Shown piece by piece: positions 48,201 to 60,200 of a stretch of 64,000 nucleotides of DNA. The translations under genes and the position numbers were made by a program. The notes under the pieces are model-generated. The model saw only the letters and a program-made list of their open reading frames with translations. It was not told the origin of the DNA and ran no database searches. The stretch is from Cheilinus undulatus (Eukaryota > Chordata > Actinopteri > Labriformes > Labridae). The stretch's first letter is position 1. Every line of letters begins with the position of its first letter. The DNA lies in the NCBI RefSeq assembly GCF_018320785.1, contig NC_054876.1:20110212-20174211 (forward strand), read 5' to 3'.

Positions 48201-51200
48201 AATGTTGCTTGGATGAGAATCTTAAATAACAGTTCAATTATGATGCAGATTGAACAAGCAGGGACTTCTGAGCTCACCCCCTGAAAGCCACTTCTTCCTC
48301 TCTTTGTCCCCCTCCCCCGCTCCACTCCTCTCCCTTCAAACTGTCCTCTAACAGTTAATAACTGTTCGATTACCTTTGATAGCTGCTGAACTACAACAAG
48401 AGTCTCTTGAGTTGATAAAAAATTATCTTAAAATGCAGTTCTTTAAGCTGGACACTTCAAGGCCTGGTGACATAATTTCACACAAGTACATAATGTGACA
48501 GAGAATTAATACATGCATGAAGCACTGAAGGCTCATTTAGGCTGGAGAATGACAGATGTTTATTCATATTTTGGTAAAAATTAAACCTAGATGGAAGAGA
48601 AAATGAGTCAAAACAGATCATGCATGAACATTTAATTGGTTCAAATTTCATCCCTTCTGGAGGGACTGGGATTAGTGGTGTTAGTGGTGGATCAGCTGTT
48701 CCCCAAACTGGGAACTGGCTGCAGTGCAAGCCTCTTTCCCTCCGTCTCTCTTACTTCAGCACTTTATCACACACGCACATCATCACTGTGAAGCCAGAGA
48801 AAAGTGCATGCTGATGCTCTGGAGGTCAGCGCAGCAGACGGGCTCATCATGAATTTAACAGCACACATCTCGCTACCGAGAGGAGGACTGAGGGAGCAAA
48901 CGGTGGCAGGACAACCCCATCCCCCCACCCCCATCCCACAACTTCAACAGCAGGGTCAAGGGGTTGTGCTATTGCCCAGACAACAGATCCCTCGGGGAGC
49001 AGATGCTGGTGTAACAGCAGAGCGGGTGACGAAGGTTAGAGCGGTGGGTGGTGTGTCATTTTCCCTCTATTTGATATCTTTTTCAACATTCTCAGCTCGT
49101 CGATGGAGACGATTTGATCCCACTTGTGCTGAGGAGTTATTATCAAAGTCTCAGCGCTGCATCCCTCCACACTGACAGAAATGTTTGCTCACTCCTTTGT
49201 GTGTTGTGAAAAGTATCCTTGGAAACTGTTGTGTTGCCGTCAGAAAGCAAATCCACTGATCTCCGGCATGAGTGTCTCAAGCAAATTTAAAGCATGCTGA
49301 CTGACATCGTTACTCTGACTGAGCTGCTTCACTTTTCTCAGCCCGCCTTGCTTTCAAGGTCAAAATACCAAGACTGCTGTGACCACCATTAGATCTGCAG
49401 AAGACAGAGGTCAGCTGCATTAAAGACTCTCAACGAAAGTGTATCTTGAGGACCTGGAGTCCAAGCTTAACAGAGTCAAGGTCACATCAGCATGTTATGT
49501 CCTTACACCCCGAGGAGCTCTGTGAATGCAGCGGGGCGTAATGGGCCATTTTCAATTCCAGTGGCTAATTCTCTCTCTGCTCTGCCTTTCACAGCTGCAC
49601 AGTTTAAACTCTCAGCTCCCCTCCTCCTACTCTGCTACATCCCTCTCCCTCCGCTTTCTGTGTCCAGGTAGAGCTCACAGGAAGAGACAGCCTCCATCAG
49701 CAGCTCCAGATGAGCTTGTTGCCATGGGGACAGTCAATGGGCTGGAGAGTGGGGACTTTGGGCCAGACATAAACACTCAGCGTTTAATTTTACCAGCTGG
49801 TAGACAGTGGGAGAAAGACACAGGGGTGTGGGGGGCGGGTGAATTCACAAAGGAGGCGAGCTGTGGGGTAGAATCGAGGGCCTTTCTGTCCCTGAAACAA
49901 AGCGAACCAGGACTTGTGACGAGGTGTCGGATCTCCCACGACTATAGAAGCACCAGTGGAGAGGAACGAAAGCACCATATTACTACTTTTTTTTGGACGC
50001 TTAAGACTAATGAAGATAAGGTGAAGCGAGGAAGCATGGATTACGTCATTTGCAGCGTTCCACATGTGCGCGCTGGATCAGGGTGGGTGGAGGCGGAGGG
50101 TGTAGGGGGGTGGCAGCATTATGCGTTTGGGAGTTAGAGATGATGTCATTTATAGAAGCACAAAGAAGAGCAGAGAGCGAATAGTCGGAGTAATTGCAAG
50201 CTAAAAAACCTCCAGAGAAAATAACTCACAGGTGCTAAGGTGCTTTATTGAACTAAAGTCTCTCAAAATGATTGACAAAATAATGCTCCACTGTTGGCAC
50301 ATAAATATTTTTTTCTTTCCAGAAGCTTACATTTTCTTCTATATATACAAAAAAACATACATGACCACAAGGTGCTTTTAAATGACAATGTGACTTCTTT
50401 TAACAACAGTGATTCTACGGAAACAAATAACCCCTGAAGAAACCTGTGAAGTAGACATGATTTTAACTCATTTTACATCAAAATTCATTCAAGCTTTGTC
50501 TTTTTGTTTGTATTTTAATGCCTCAAGGTTTGCAAATACACTGCGTCATTGTCAAGAGAAGTAAGTATGGCACATGAAGTCATATGGAGTCCATCAAACG
50601 TATAATGCAGTGACATTCAACGTAAATCTCACAGAGCAACAAAACATGTTCTTTGTAACGAGAAAACACTGTAATTTCTTCTTCTAGGTATCTAAGGCAC
50701 TAGGTGTATTGAACCTAAAGTGAAGAATGATTTCAAGGTAAGAATATTGATGACTGATCCTAAAACTAAATGTCAAGACAGTACAAAAGAACTGCATTAA
50801 TCCAGTTGTGGGGCATCCAACTGATGTGTCAGGCAAAAATAGGATATTGATTAGTGGAGTTTCCGTCTCAGCGCAAGGAAGCAAACAGAACAAGGAGTTA
50901 AGCTGCTGTGCTTCCTGTTGCTCTCTGGACTCATGTGAAAGTGAGCAGAGAGGCTGAATACAAATATTTCAGCAGCAAATAAAAGCCTAATTTTTAATTC
51001 AACAATCATGAAGTTTTTTTTTTAACAACTTAATCATGAGCACTTCCATTAAAGGGTCAATTCACTCAAATATTCTCATTAAGCAGTATTTAATATTCAA
51101 CCTGAAACAAAAAATGGATCAACTTCCGTTTTTTTTTTTTTTCTTTTTTTTTAAAGATACAAAACCTTTTGGAACAGCAGCATCTCTTTATATAACACTG

Positions 51201-54200
51201 TTCTTGTTACTTTAGGAGATTCACCCTGTAAATGTTTCATCATGGGAACTCCCTTCTGCACAGAAAATGCCTTTTATGTAAGAGATGATGTGGCAGAAAT
51301 CACAGAGGGAAACCTAAAAGCCTGTGCATATTAAATCATCAGTTTCTTAACTTGTGAAAGCTGAGAACTGTGTTGATGTAATTGGAGCAAACTAATAATT
51401 AACGTGGTAATAGGAGTGGAAAGCTTTTGTCTATGGAGATACTACAGTTATTGTTTACGCATCTTATTAAAACAACATAAATTGCAGTAAAGGAGTCATA
51501 TCCTCTGCTTGCATGTAACAGTGGCACATTATCAAATCTCACTATGAGAATAGCAGCCTATTCACTGCACAAAATTCACACCCTGACAAATAATTAGTGA
51601 GAGCTCGTAACAATATAACTAATTCCCATTTTGACGACTGTTATAAAAAAGTGGCCTAAAGCATCTTTTCTCTTCTATTCAGTCTACAACACCCTGTATA
51701 TAACAGCAATACATGAGTCATCTATATAAGCTGTAAGCTAGTCAGTAATACTGTCGTATTTATACATACAAGTTAAACAAATATTTGGCATCTGGCAGCA
51801 AATATTGTGTAGGCGACTGTCGTACTCAAGTTGGCATGTATTCACAAACACTAAAGTGCATGAAGGAAACTGTTGAATCTCCTCCTTGCAATCTGATTAG
51901 TATGTGCATATTCTGAAATACTAATTTTTTCAGTCCCTGATCACATAATCAAACTGAAATGTATCTTCAAATCTATAATAACCTGATCTAAGCAAAGTAC
52001 GAGGGCACATTAACTTAAGGACACTGAAAACCCATTCTCTTCAGTTCAATCACAGTACTTGGTATGTCAAGCAGTGTTTTAACATTATGATAAACTATGA
52101 AATATAGCTTCTAGTAAATTAATGCTGATGCCATTAGAAAACTGGCCTGAATTCCCTTTTAAAAGTAAACAAGGGGGAATCATACCATAGCTACTCATAT
52201 GATAAATGTAAGTGCATGATTTAAGGATCAGTGCAACTTTGTCACAATCGACCTGATATGTCTACATGTCTGTATATAATGACAGTAGTAATGAATGTTG
52301 AAAATTAAAACAAGTGGTGAACATAATCAGAATATGCTGTTGAAAACATGGCTAAGTAACAGTAAGCTGATTAATGCCTCAGATTGTAATTGTGACACAG
52401 TCATGTCTTGTTTCTACGGATTACTCAAGAGTAGTGAAACTGGTCCATCTGTGGTTGTTTGTGGTATGCGTGTACTGGCTGCACTTTTGAAAGATTTCTT
52501 TGTGTAACAAAATACTTTGTGACTAGGAGGCCAGCGTATGGTGGCTGTCATACTGTAGCCTGCTTTTAACAATGGCCCTGCTGATGGCTCTCCTGAACCT
52601 CCCTGGTATAGTGCCAGAGTGCAAATTCTCAACACATCCATTATAATGTGCTATCCGACTGGAGAATCTGGTTGGGGTAAACTGGAGAGGAAAACCAAGC
52701 TGAGACTTTTCCTTAAATCAAGAAGTAAACTAATGCCCTGATATTCCAGCTTATTCAAACTTGCAGAAATGTGTAGAACATTTGCATAACCAGGCTCGAC
52801 TGTTCCATAACTCAGTCTGTTAGAGAGGGCTGTGCCTCAGTCATGCGGGCCTCCCTGCCTGTTCTCTCTCCATCCCTCCCTCCCTCCGGGGAATAGAAGA
52901 TGAGCTGAGGACACACTGTTGAAATGCTCTTAAGGTTTCTGCTCTAGGCCATCAGTTTTAAAGGACTCTGCTAGGACTTCAGGGGTCACATCCTCAAGCT
53001 CACAAGCCTTCTTTTAGGGAAAGTGATGCAAACGAAGACATTCTAGTTGAAAGCAAACTAAGAAGTGGTCCATGATAAGAGTTTTGCAAAAGGCAGTGAA
53101 TTATTTTTGACCATGACTCAGTGAGAAGAAGTGTCTGATTTCAAAATAAGATGAATCCCTTTAAATTAGTCTATGTGCCTCTATTGTGTCTTGCTGGGTT
53201 CTGGAGAAAAAGTACCTGTGACCATTTGAATATCCTGCATTTACTTCCAGTCATGGGTTTTCTACCATTCCTGAAAGTGAGCCAATTCTCTTCAGAGGTC
53301 AGAATATTTTCACCTATAATGTATAAGCTATATTAAGACACAGAAATACAAATCAAGTGTCACAGAGCCTGAGAGGGCTGATTTTGTAGAAACAAACAAA
53401 CAGAACCTTCTTGTACAACAGCCATAAGTGATCTGTAGCCCCCAGGGCAACCACTCAACTGAAGCTAAGACATTAGTAATACTTTATACATTGGCAGTCC
53501 AGTAGTAAGGCAGAGACAGCACACACATCATGATATTTAGTTAGTCTCTACACACAAAAACTAGTGACATGCCAGGTTTCCAGGCATGTAGAAGTTTACT
53601 ATCAAAGTGGCCGTGCAGTCCACAGTCTGTCCACATCCAGAACAGAAACATTACATCTCAAGTGTCAACCAGGACTCTTGTACGAAACACAGGAACTACA
53701 GAATTAAGATTAGTAGAAGTGTGCGAGTGCATACAGAAGAGAAATGATGTGTATTTTTCTAATTATATAAACTAAACCCTCTGTAATATTTCTGCTCCTG
53801 CAGGACCAGGTAGTTTATCAAACATACCACTCCCTACGTGAGATGACAGACCCATCTGTGTGGGAGACGTAGTCGCCCTCAGGGCCACTATTGTAGCAGT
53901 CATCTGACATGTAAGGGGAGCCGTTTCCCTGCAGTTTAGGTGATCGAGGGTATCTGGCACATCTGGGCTGCTGAGGACTAGAGTACTGTGCATGTTCACG
54001 GAGATGATTCTGCTGATGGTTGTGGTGTTGACTGCTCTCCCTCATTGCCCTGGTGTAGCCATTGGCAGGATACTCCTCTCTGTTATAGTTGCTTTGGAGA
54101 CGTCGTTCACGCTCCTGTTTGAGATGGCGGTCGCCCCACTCCTCCCGATCCGGGTCCTGTTTGTGAGAGTTGCTGACGGCTTTCGTAAGGTGAAGCTCAT

Positions 54201-57200
54201 GCTGCTTGGGGGCTTTCTGGAGGTCACTGTTTCCCAGGTACTGCTTGGTGTAGTAATCCCCATGGAAGGTCTGCTGTTTCCGCAAGTAACACACGCCCGC
54301 CAAACACAGCAACAGTAGCAGGAACAAGGCCCCACCAACAGCCCCACCCACTATGGAACCAAGATTACTCTCAGGTAGGGCTTCGAGTGTGGGGGAGCTC
54401 AGAAGGACATGCCCCTTTTCATCCACATAGGTGGAGGAGGCAGAGCCAGTAAGGACAGGAGCAGTAATGGTGGAAGGCATGGTGGGAGGATCTAATGGAG
54501 GGGAGGAGGGTGAGAGGGGAGAAGAGGGTGAAAGGGAGAGATGAACAGACAGAAAAGCAGAGAATGTCAATGCCAACTACATCAGCATTTTACTAAACTA
54601 GGGACAGGTTAACAAACCATGAACTAAACTACCACACAAACTAAACCAAATGTTTGCAGCAGTCTTCGGTTTACAGTGCTTCTTAGGAGCCTGGTGGTGC
54701 ATTATTTGGTTATTTTAAAAACAGAAATACAATGTGGAAAAAATATAATAATATAATTTTAAAATAGGATAAGCCAGGAGCAAAGCCTTAAGTATTAAAT
54801 ATCTTGGGCTTAGCACAAACTTAGAAGGGTCCGGAGGCATGCTTCCCCCAAAATCTAATGTCCTACTCATTCTGAATCATATGCAACATATTGAGAATCA
54901 GTCATTTTCACTTCTGCTAAGTAAAAACGGTGGGAGATGTCTGACCATTATTTTTTAAGGTACATAACAGAGGTAAGGTAGAAATTTGGAGTACACTTTG
55001 AAATTGGAACAATTTATCTTAAATAAAAAAGGACATAAAAGCAGAATGTGTGGTTCTGGATATCGATTTATTCAATGAGATTATATTTTGTAGAAATGCA
55101 GACAATTTTAACATTCAATACATTGTTAAAAGTATTCCCATGTTGCTATGGGTAGAGTCCATTTGTTTATTATAATGAATGTCTTTTTGCATTCATCTAT
55201 TACAACAGTAAGCAGCAACATGCTTTTTACCAACCTGAAAGATTGGGGGCTTTTCAGAAAACCTTTGAGGCCTAAGCACAGTAAGCCACCCAGTGACTCC
55301 ACCTATGGGATAAGCTCATCAGCATAGTAAAATATGGACAAATAAAAATGTGCCTGAGCCTTGACATCTTTACAACATCATTGGTAAGTTTTTAAAAAGT
55401 CACTGAATGGCAGCCAGAAACCCTGTTTTCCAAGCAATAAAAGCCCTAAATATTTATTAAGAAAGTACTCATTTTGGTTAATCAAATTCATGTTTTCTTT
55501 GGTTTAGTTTAAAAATGTGATTTGTTTAGATTAAATAACTATGCCAAATCTTTGATATTCCCCCAAGAGCTTCTTTGACATTATTGTTTCTGGGCAAGGC
55601 CACTTTAGAAAAGACCATCTTTTATGCATTTTAGTTTAGTTTTGCTGTCAGTTGCTTTTGATATGGGCAAAGTAAACATGAAAGATAGAAAAAAATTAAG
55701 CTGAAGTGACTGCAAACCAAAGGCTGCTGAAAACAACTGTTACTAAAACATGAGTGAGATGTTTTGGCTGCAACAAAAACAGGTATCCAAGCATGGGGGA
55801 CAAACAAAAAAACTACAATATTGTGTTGTTTCTCAAAAGTCAGAGCTTTACACCATCATATGCACTGTTACATTCAAGTTATCAAAAGGAAAATAATGTA
55901 CCAGTTACTTACTGCAGTAAACACATTCTTTGTTTTCATAAAAGGTCTGAAAAAGTAGGTGACATGTCATCTTCATGTCATTTTTATTCAAACAGGTTGT
56001 CTCCCAGGCAAAATAAGAGTGGTTTCAGTGAAAAAGCGAGCTAGTTGCTCTCTTGAAGTGTCATCCAATGTAGTTGAACCATACATGTTTAAACATAGAG
56101 GTTTAAAAGCTTTTAGCTTGCTCCGGGAGGAAATATTCAACTTTTACTGAGCCCTGGTCAAAGGTACACAAATCCTTTTTCCCTACCAGTTGTTCGGGAG
56201 TTTTCTGTGGTGGCATACCATATTTTAGGATTATTGCACTCAGTAAGTTACAGTGCTTTAGCCAGTTGGTTTCAAGTCAATTTAAATATAACCACAGAGG
56301 ATTTATAACATCATCCGTTACACTTTGCGAACAGGTGAAAATGTATCTCTTGCTTATTTAACAAACACTTCAAGCTGTGTACTTAGTTCCACAAAATCTG
56401 ATGATGTAGCAACTGCCAAGGTTATCATTTGAGACGACTAAATAATTACCGGTTCCTAAATTCTCTTAGGTGTCATTATGTTTACACCTTGCAATCAGGA
56501 CCCAGGGGTCACAATATTCAAAAGGTTAATGGGTTATAGAGGACAACACTTTTATTATCTGCTCTAAAAAAAGTTTTAAACCAAACAATTTTGTTAGTTT
56601 CATGCTTCAATTGTATGAGAATATAATTTTTTAAAAACTGGTTTTGCAAGTATAATGATAACTTCCCGATATTTCTCTGTGCCACTATTGGATCCTTTAA
56701 CTGAACTGGATTATGGGTGATGCCCAAAAACCAGACATTCAAAAGCCAAAATCTGAATGAGCTAAAGTAATGAAAGAATCTGAGTCTAAAAGCTGTAATG
56801 GGGCTACAAAATTACCCTGCCACTCTAACCTCTAGCCAGGCCAGATGTGAGGAAAAGATTCATATCCAAGATATGACTAACACAAAGGTTTGTAGTCTGT
56901 AGTATGTGAATCGTGCTACTCCATGCAGAGGCAGTAAACCGACATATGTGTACACAAAGAAACACGCACACACATAAGGAAGAGTACAGCGACATGTGTA
57001 GGCTTGCACACACACGTACAGGTCCTCTCAAAGGAAAAGGAAATATGGATGATAAATAATAAATAGGAGTTGAAAAGAACTAGTTAATGTTTTATGAATC
57101 TGGGACATCATCTCACAGTCAGGCTGCAGGCTTTTGCCTCGTACTGCATGACACATGCAGAAATAAAAGAAACAGAAAGGATGAAGGAGAGTTGTAAAAG

Positions 57201-60200
57201 AGAATCACATCATAATCAAAACTTCATTCAGGAAGAAAGCATAGAAAAGGCGAGTTTTGTGGAACCAGAGGGGCATGCTCTTCATACACAAAAAAGCACA
57301 ACACACTTAGATGCCTAGAGGAGAGCCAAGGCAGAGCACCCTTGAATAAAGAGGCCTTAAATATTTGCAGCTGTTTTGCTGGGGGACTCCCCCTTTGAAC
57401 ATCTAACCTAATGTTAATCAAGGCTAATCAGCATTCTATTAAGGCTAAATAAAGGATCATATATCATCAGCGTCAACACTGTACCATGCGTGAATGCTTG
57501 ACAGACTGTCAGTATGTACAGTATGGACGAGAGTGATACAGTGTCACATTTCAGCTTGAAGGACAATGTCACAGGCAGCGATACCCTCTATGACGTGTGT
57601 GAGCACGCACAGTGCTTCCTAAGGGAAGAGCTAGCAATAGGAGTCAGCTGTGTTCCGGTGTGTATTCTCTGCTCACCTTGTATAAGAATGCGCACATCCC
57701 GACTACGGAGGTTGATGTCATTGGCAACCTCACACCTGTAAACTCCAGAGTCATTCCGCTGGAGGGGACGCAGGAAGAGCAAAGTACTGTTCAGTATTTC
57801 CACGCCCTCTGGCATTTCACTGTCCAATCTATGAGACATAAGAAATGCAAATGGTTAGACACAAAAAGAATGACTGGGGCTGTCAACAGATTACAATTTT
57901 TAATCTCAATTAATTGCAGAATTTCTGTAGTTAATGTCTATCTGTAGCATCCTTTTTATCCCGTTTTAAAATTCCATGATTTTGCATTCAAAATTGTTCT
58001 CTGTGTCATTTTGTTGTTTTTTTTCTACTGTCTTAAACAAAAGGAAATTGACATCCTGTCTGGATACAGATATGCTTTTATAAGAAAAAAAACAAACTTA
58101 ACCATGGAAAGGGGAACTTGTTATGGATTGAAAAGGAAATCAGGGGACAATAAAAGGTACATTTTCATAACACAACGTGCAGATGACTGTTGACTTGTCC
58201 GCTGAGCTGTCTCTGGTATTTTTTAGAGTCAAATGAGGCATTAAGGAGCAGTAGGGGACTTATTTTACATCACTGTAGCTGCAGGGAGAAATCATAATGG
58301 TTTAACCAGTAAAAAAATAATGCACTTATTATTGACTTTAATAAATAATATTTAATTTTGACAGCACAACTAATAACCTCAGTAATGATTCTTAATTATA
58401 TTAGACTATGTAATACAATATTGAAAACTGAAACTCTGACTCTGTTTTGGTTTCAAATGTTAATTGTAGCTGGTAATGTAATGCTGGCTTTAATGGTAAT
58501 GTCATGACTAAATTTAATAAGTCTTAAAAGGCTTTCAAGTTTTACTAAGCTGACAAAGCTACAACTGAGGGTAAAGGGCAGATTCTTATCCAACAGGAAA
58601 AAGAGGAATCTTAAAATATTGGAAGGAAACCTTCATGCATCTTAAGCTAACAGCCTGATGGGTCAATTACAGTCGATATAATAAAGAGAAAATGTCGTAC
58701 AATACAAACCTGATCCATCTGAAGTGATGAGCCGGTGGGTTTGCATTGGCTTTGCAAGTCATTTGAACATTTTCTCGACCTACATACCAGTCTCCATCAT
58801 AGCCCACCACTGAGATATCAGGAGCAACTAGAGAGAGAGGGGAAAGATAAATAAGTGAGGTACCAGGACTAGCAAGCATGGAAGACAGCTGCAGTTTCTT
58901 TACATATCAAGAATATTCTCCAGTGGTGTTGCACTTATCAATGGTAAAAAAAAAAACAAACAAACAAAAAAACAAAACAGTTTTACATTAGCTCAAATGC
59001 AAAGGATGTCTATTTTTACATAAGATTGCAGGCTATACAGTATATGCACGATTCTTTTACCATTTTCTTTGTAATACACAGAAGAAGTCCAAAATCATTA
59101 ATAGTTGCCAAAAAGAAGTTAGTCAAACGTCAAAGTTAAAATATATCTGTTAAACAAAAAAGTTTTCATATAGTACATTTACTCATTTTCCAAGTTTATT
59201 TTTCATTGGTACCCAGACAGCCAGTTGTACCCGACTAGGTACAGATATGTATCCTTACATCATCATGGGGCCTACTGACAGAATACATTTTTACTTTTGA
59301 CAGTTTAAGGGCACGCACAGACATAACAACGTCAGAGGAAATACTTTGAAAAAAGCAAAAAACAAAACAAAACAAAACAAAAAAAAAAAACAAGGAAAAC
59401 ACCAAGGACAGCCTTCCTTACACTATATTAAATACCTGTAGGGAGTCTGCGTGGATAGTCCTTGATTTCATCTCTGTCAATTCAACTGTTTCTCCAAGGG
59501 GAATTCTTGGTGAAGTGCTTCAAATATATCAAACATCAATACTGACAAGGAGAAGCAAAATCAAGGAACTTGTTTTGAAATCAAATGACTTAACTTTTGA
59601 GAATTTTCTCCTTTACTTTCTGCTCAATGGGGTTTCTATAGTTGTTGAAGGAAAATATATGGGGGGAAATAAAATAACTAACTGGGTTGTTCCATCCAAA
59701 TGACAGAAGAGAGCTTCCTCTTTATTTTATAATGTGGACTCCAAACTTACCTTTTGACTGAAAGATTTTTTTTTAAATAATTCATGTATAAACTTTGAAA
59801 ATATATTCACTAACAAGTTTTGTCAAAAATACTAAATGCTAGTCTCAAAGCAGGACAGAGTCAGTCAACAAATCTACTAAAGATTTCTATAAAACAGTCA
59901 TGCATAGAGCACTTACACTGTACATTGAGCTGGTAGGGGATCCTGAAGTCACTAGTTAAAGCTGGGTGGCGGACCACACAGGTGAGAGAGTGTCCCTGGA
60001 TGTGACGTGTGGGCTGCCAGATGTAGCGCACTTGTGTGCTTGTTGTGCCGTTGGCATCATCAAACAACTGCACCTCTGACTGGCCAAACAAGTTGGACTC
60101 CCAGGACACCTCAGCAGGGGGACGGGCCCGCTCAGCTATACAGGTGGCCACCACAGTGTCATTGCCACCATCGATCAGGGCAGTTGAACCTGCAGATACG

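Larger units (their letters stand above)
41592..53817. other. Interval between the two nectin C-terminal modules
   Basis: Intronic for the distal form; its 50.2-53.8 kb part is probably 3' UTR of the proximal form. Transposons at 41.9-43.3 and 44.4-45.3 kb are entered separately. About 43.3-44.4 and 45.3-48.7 kb show only AT-rich DNA with loose AGCTA phrases (46.45-46.93 kb). About 48.8-50.15 kb is richer in GC and has an unexplained plus-strand open frame. Confidence 0.6.

Noticed and set aside
48804-49175. 123-codon plus-strand frame rich in Gln, Pro and Arg.
   Set aside because: No recognisable domain and poor start context; noted only as part of the GC-rich patch before the 49.5 kb frame.
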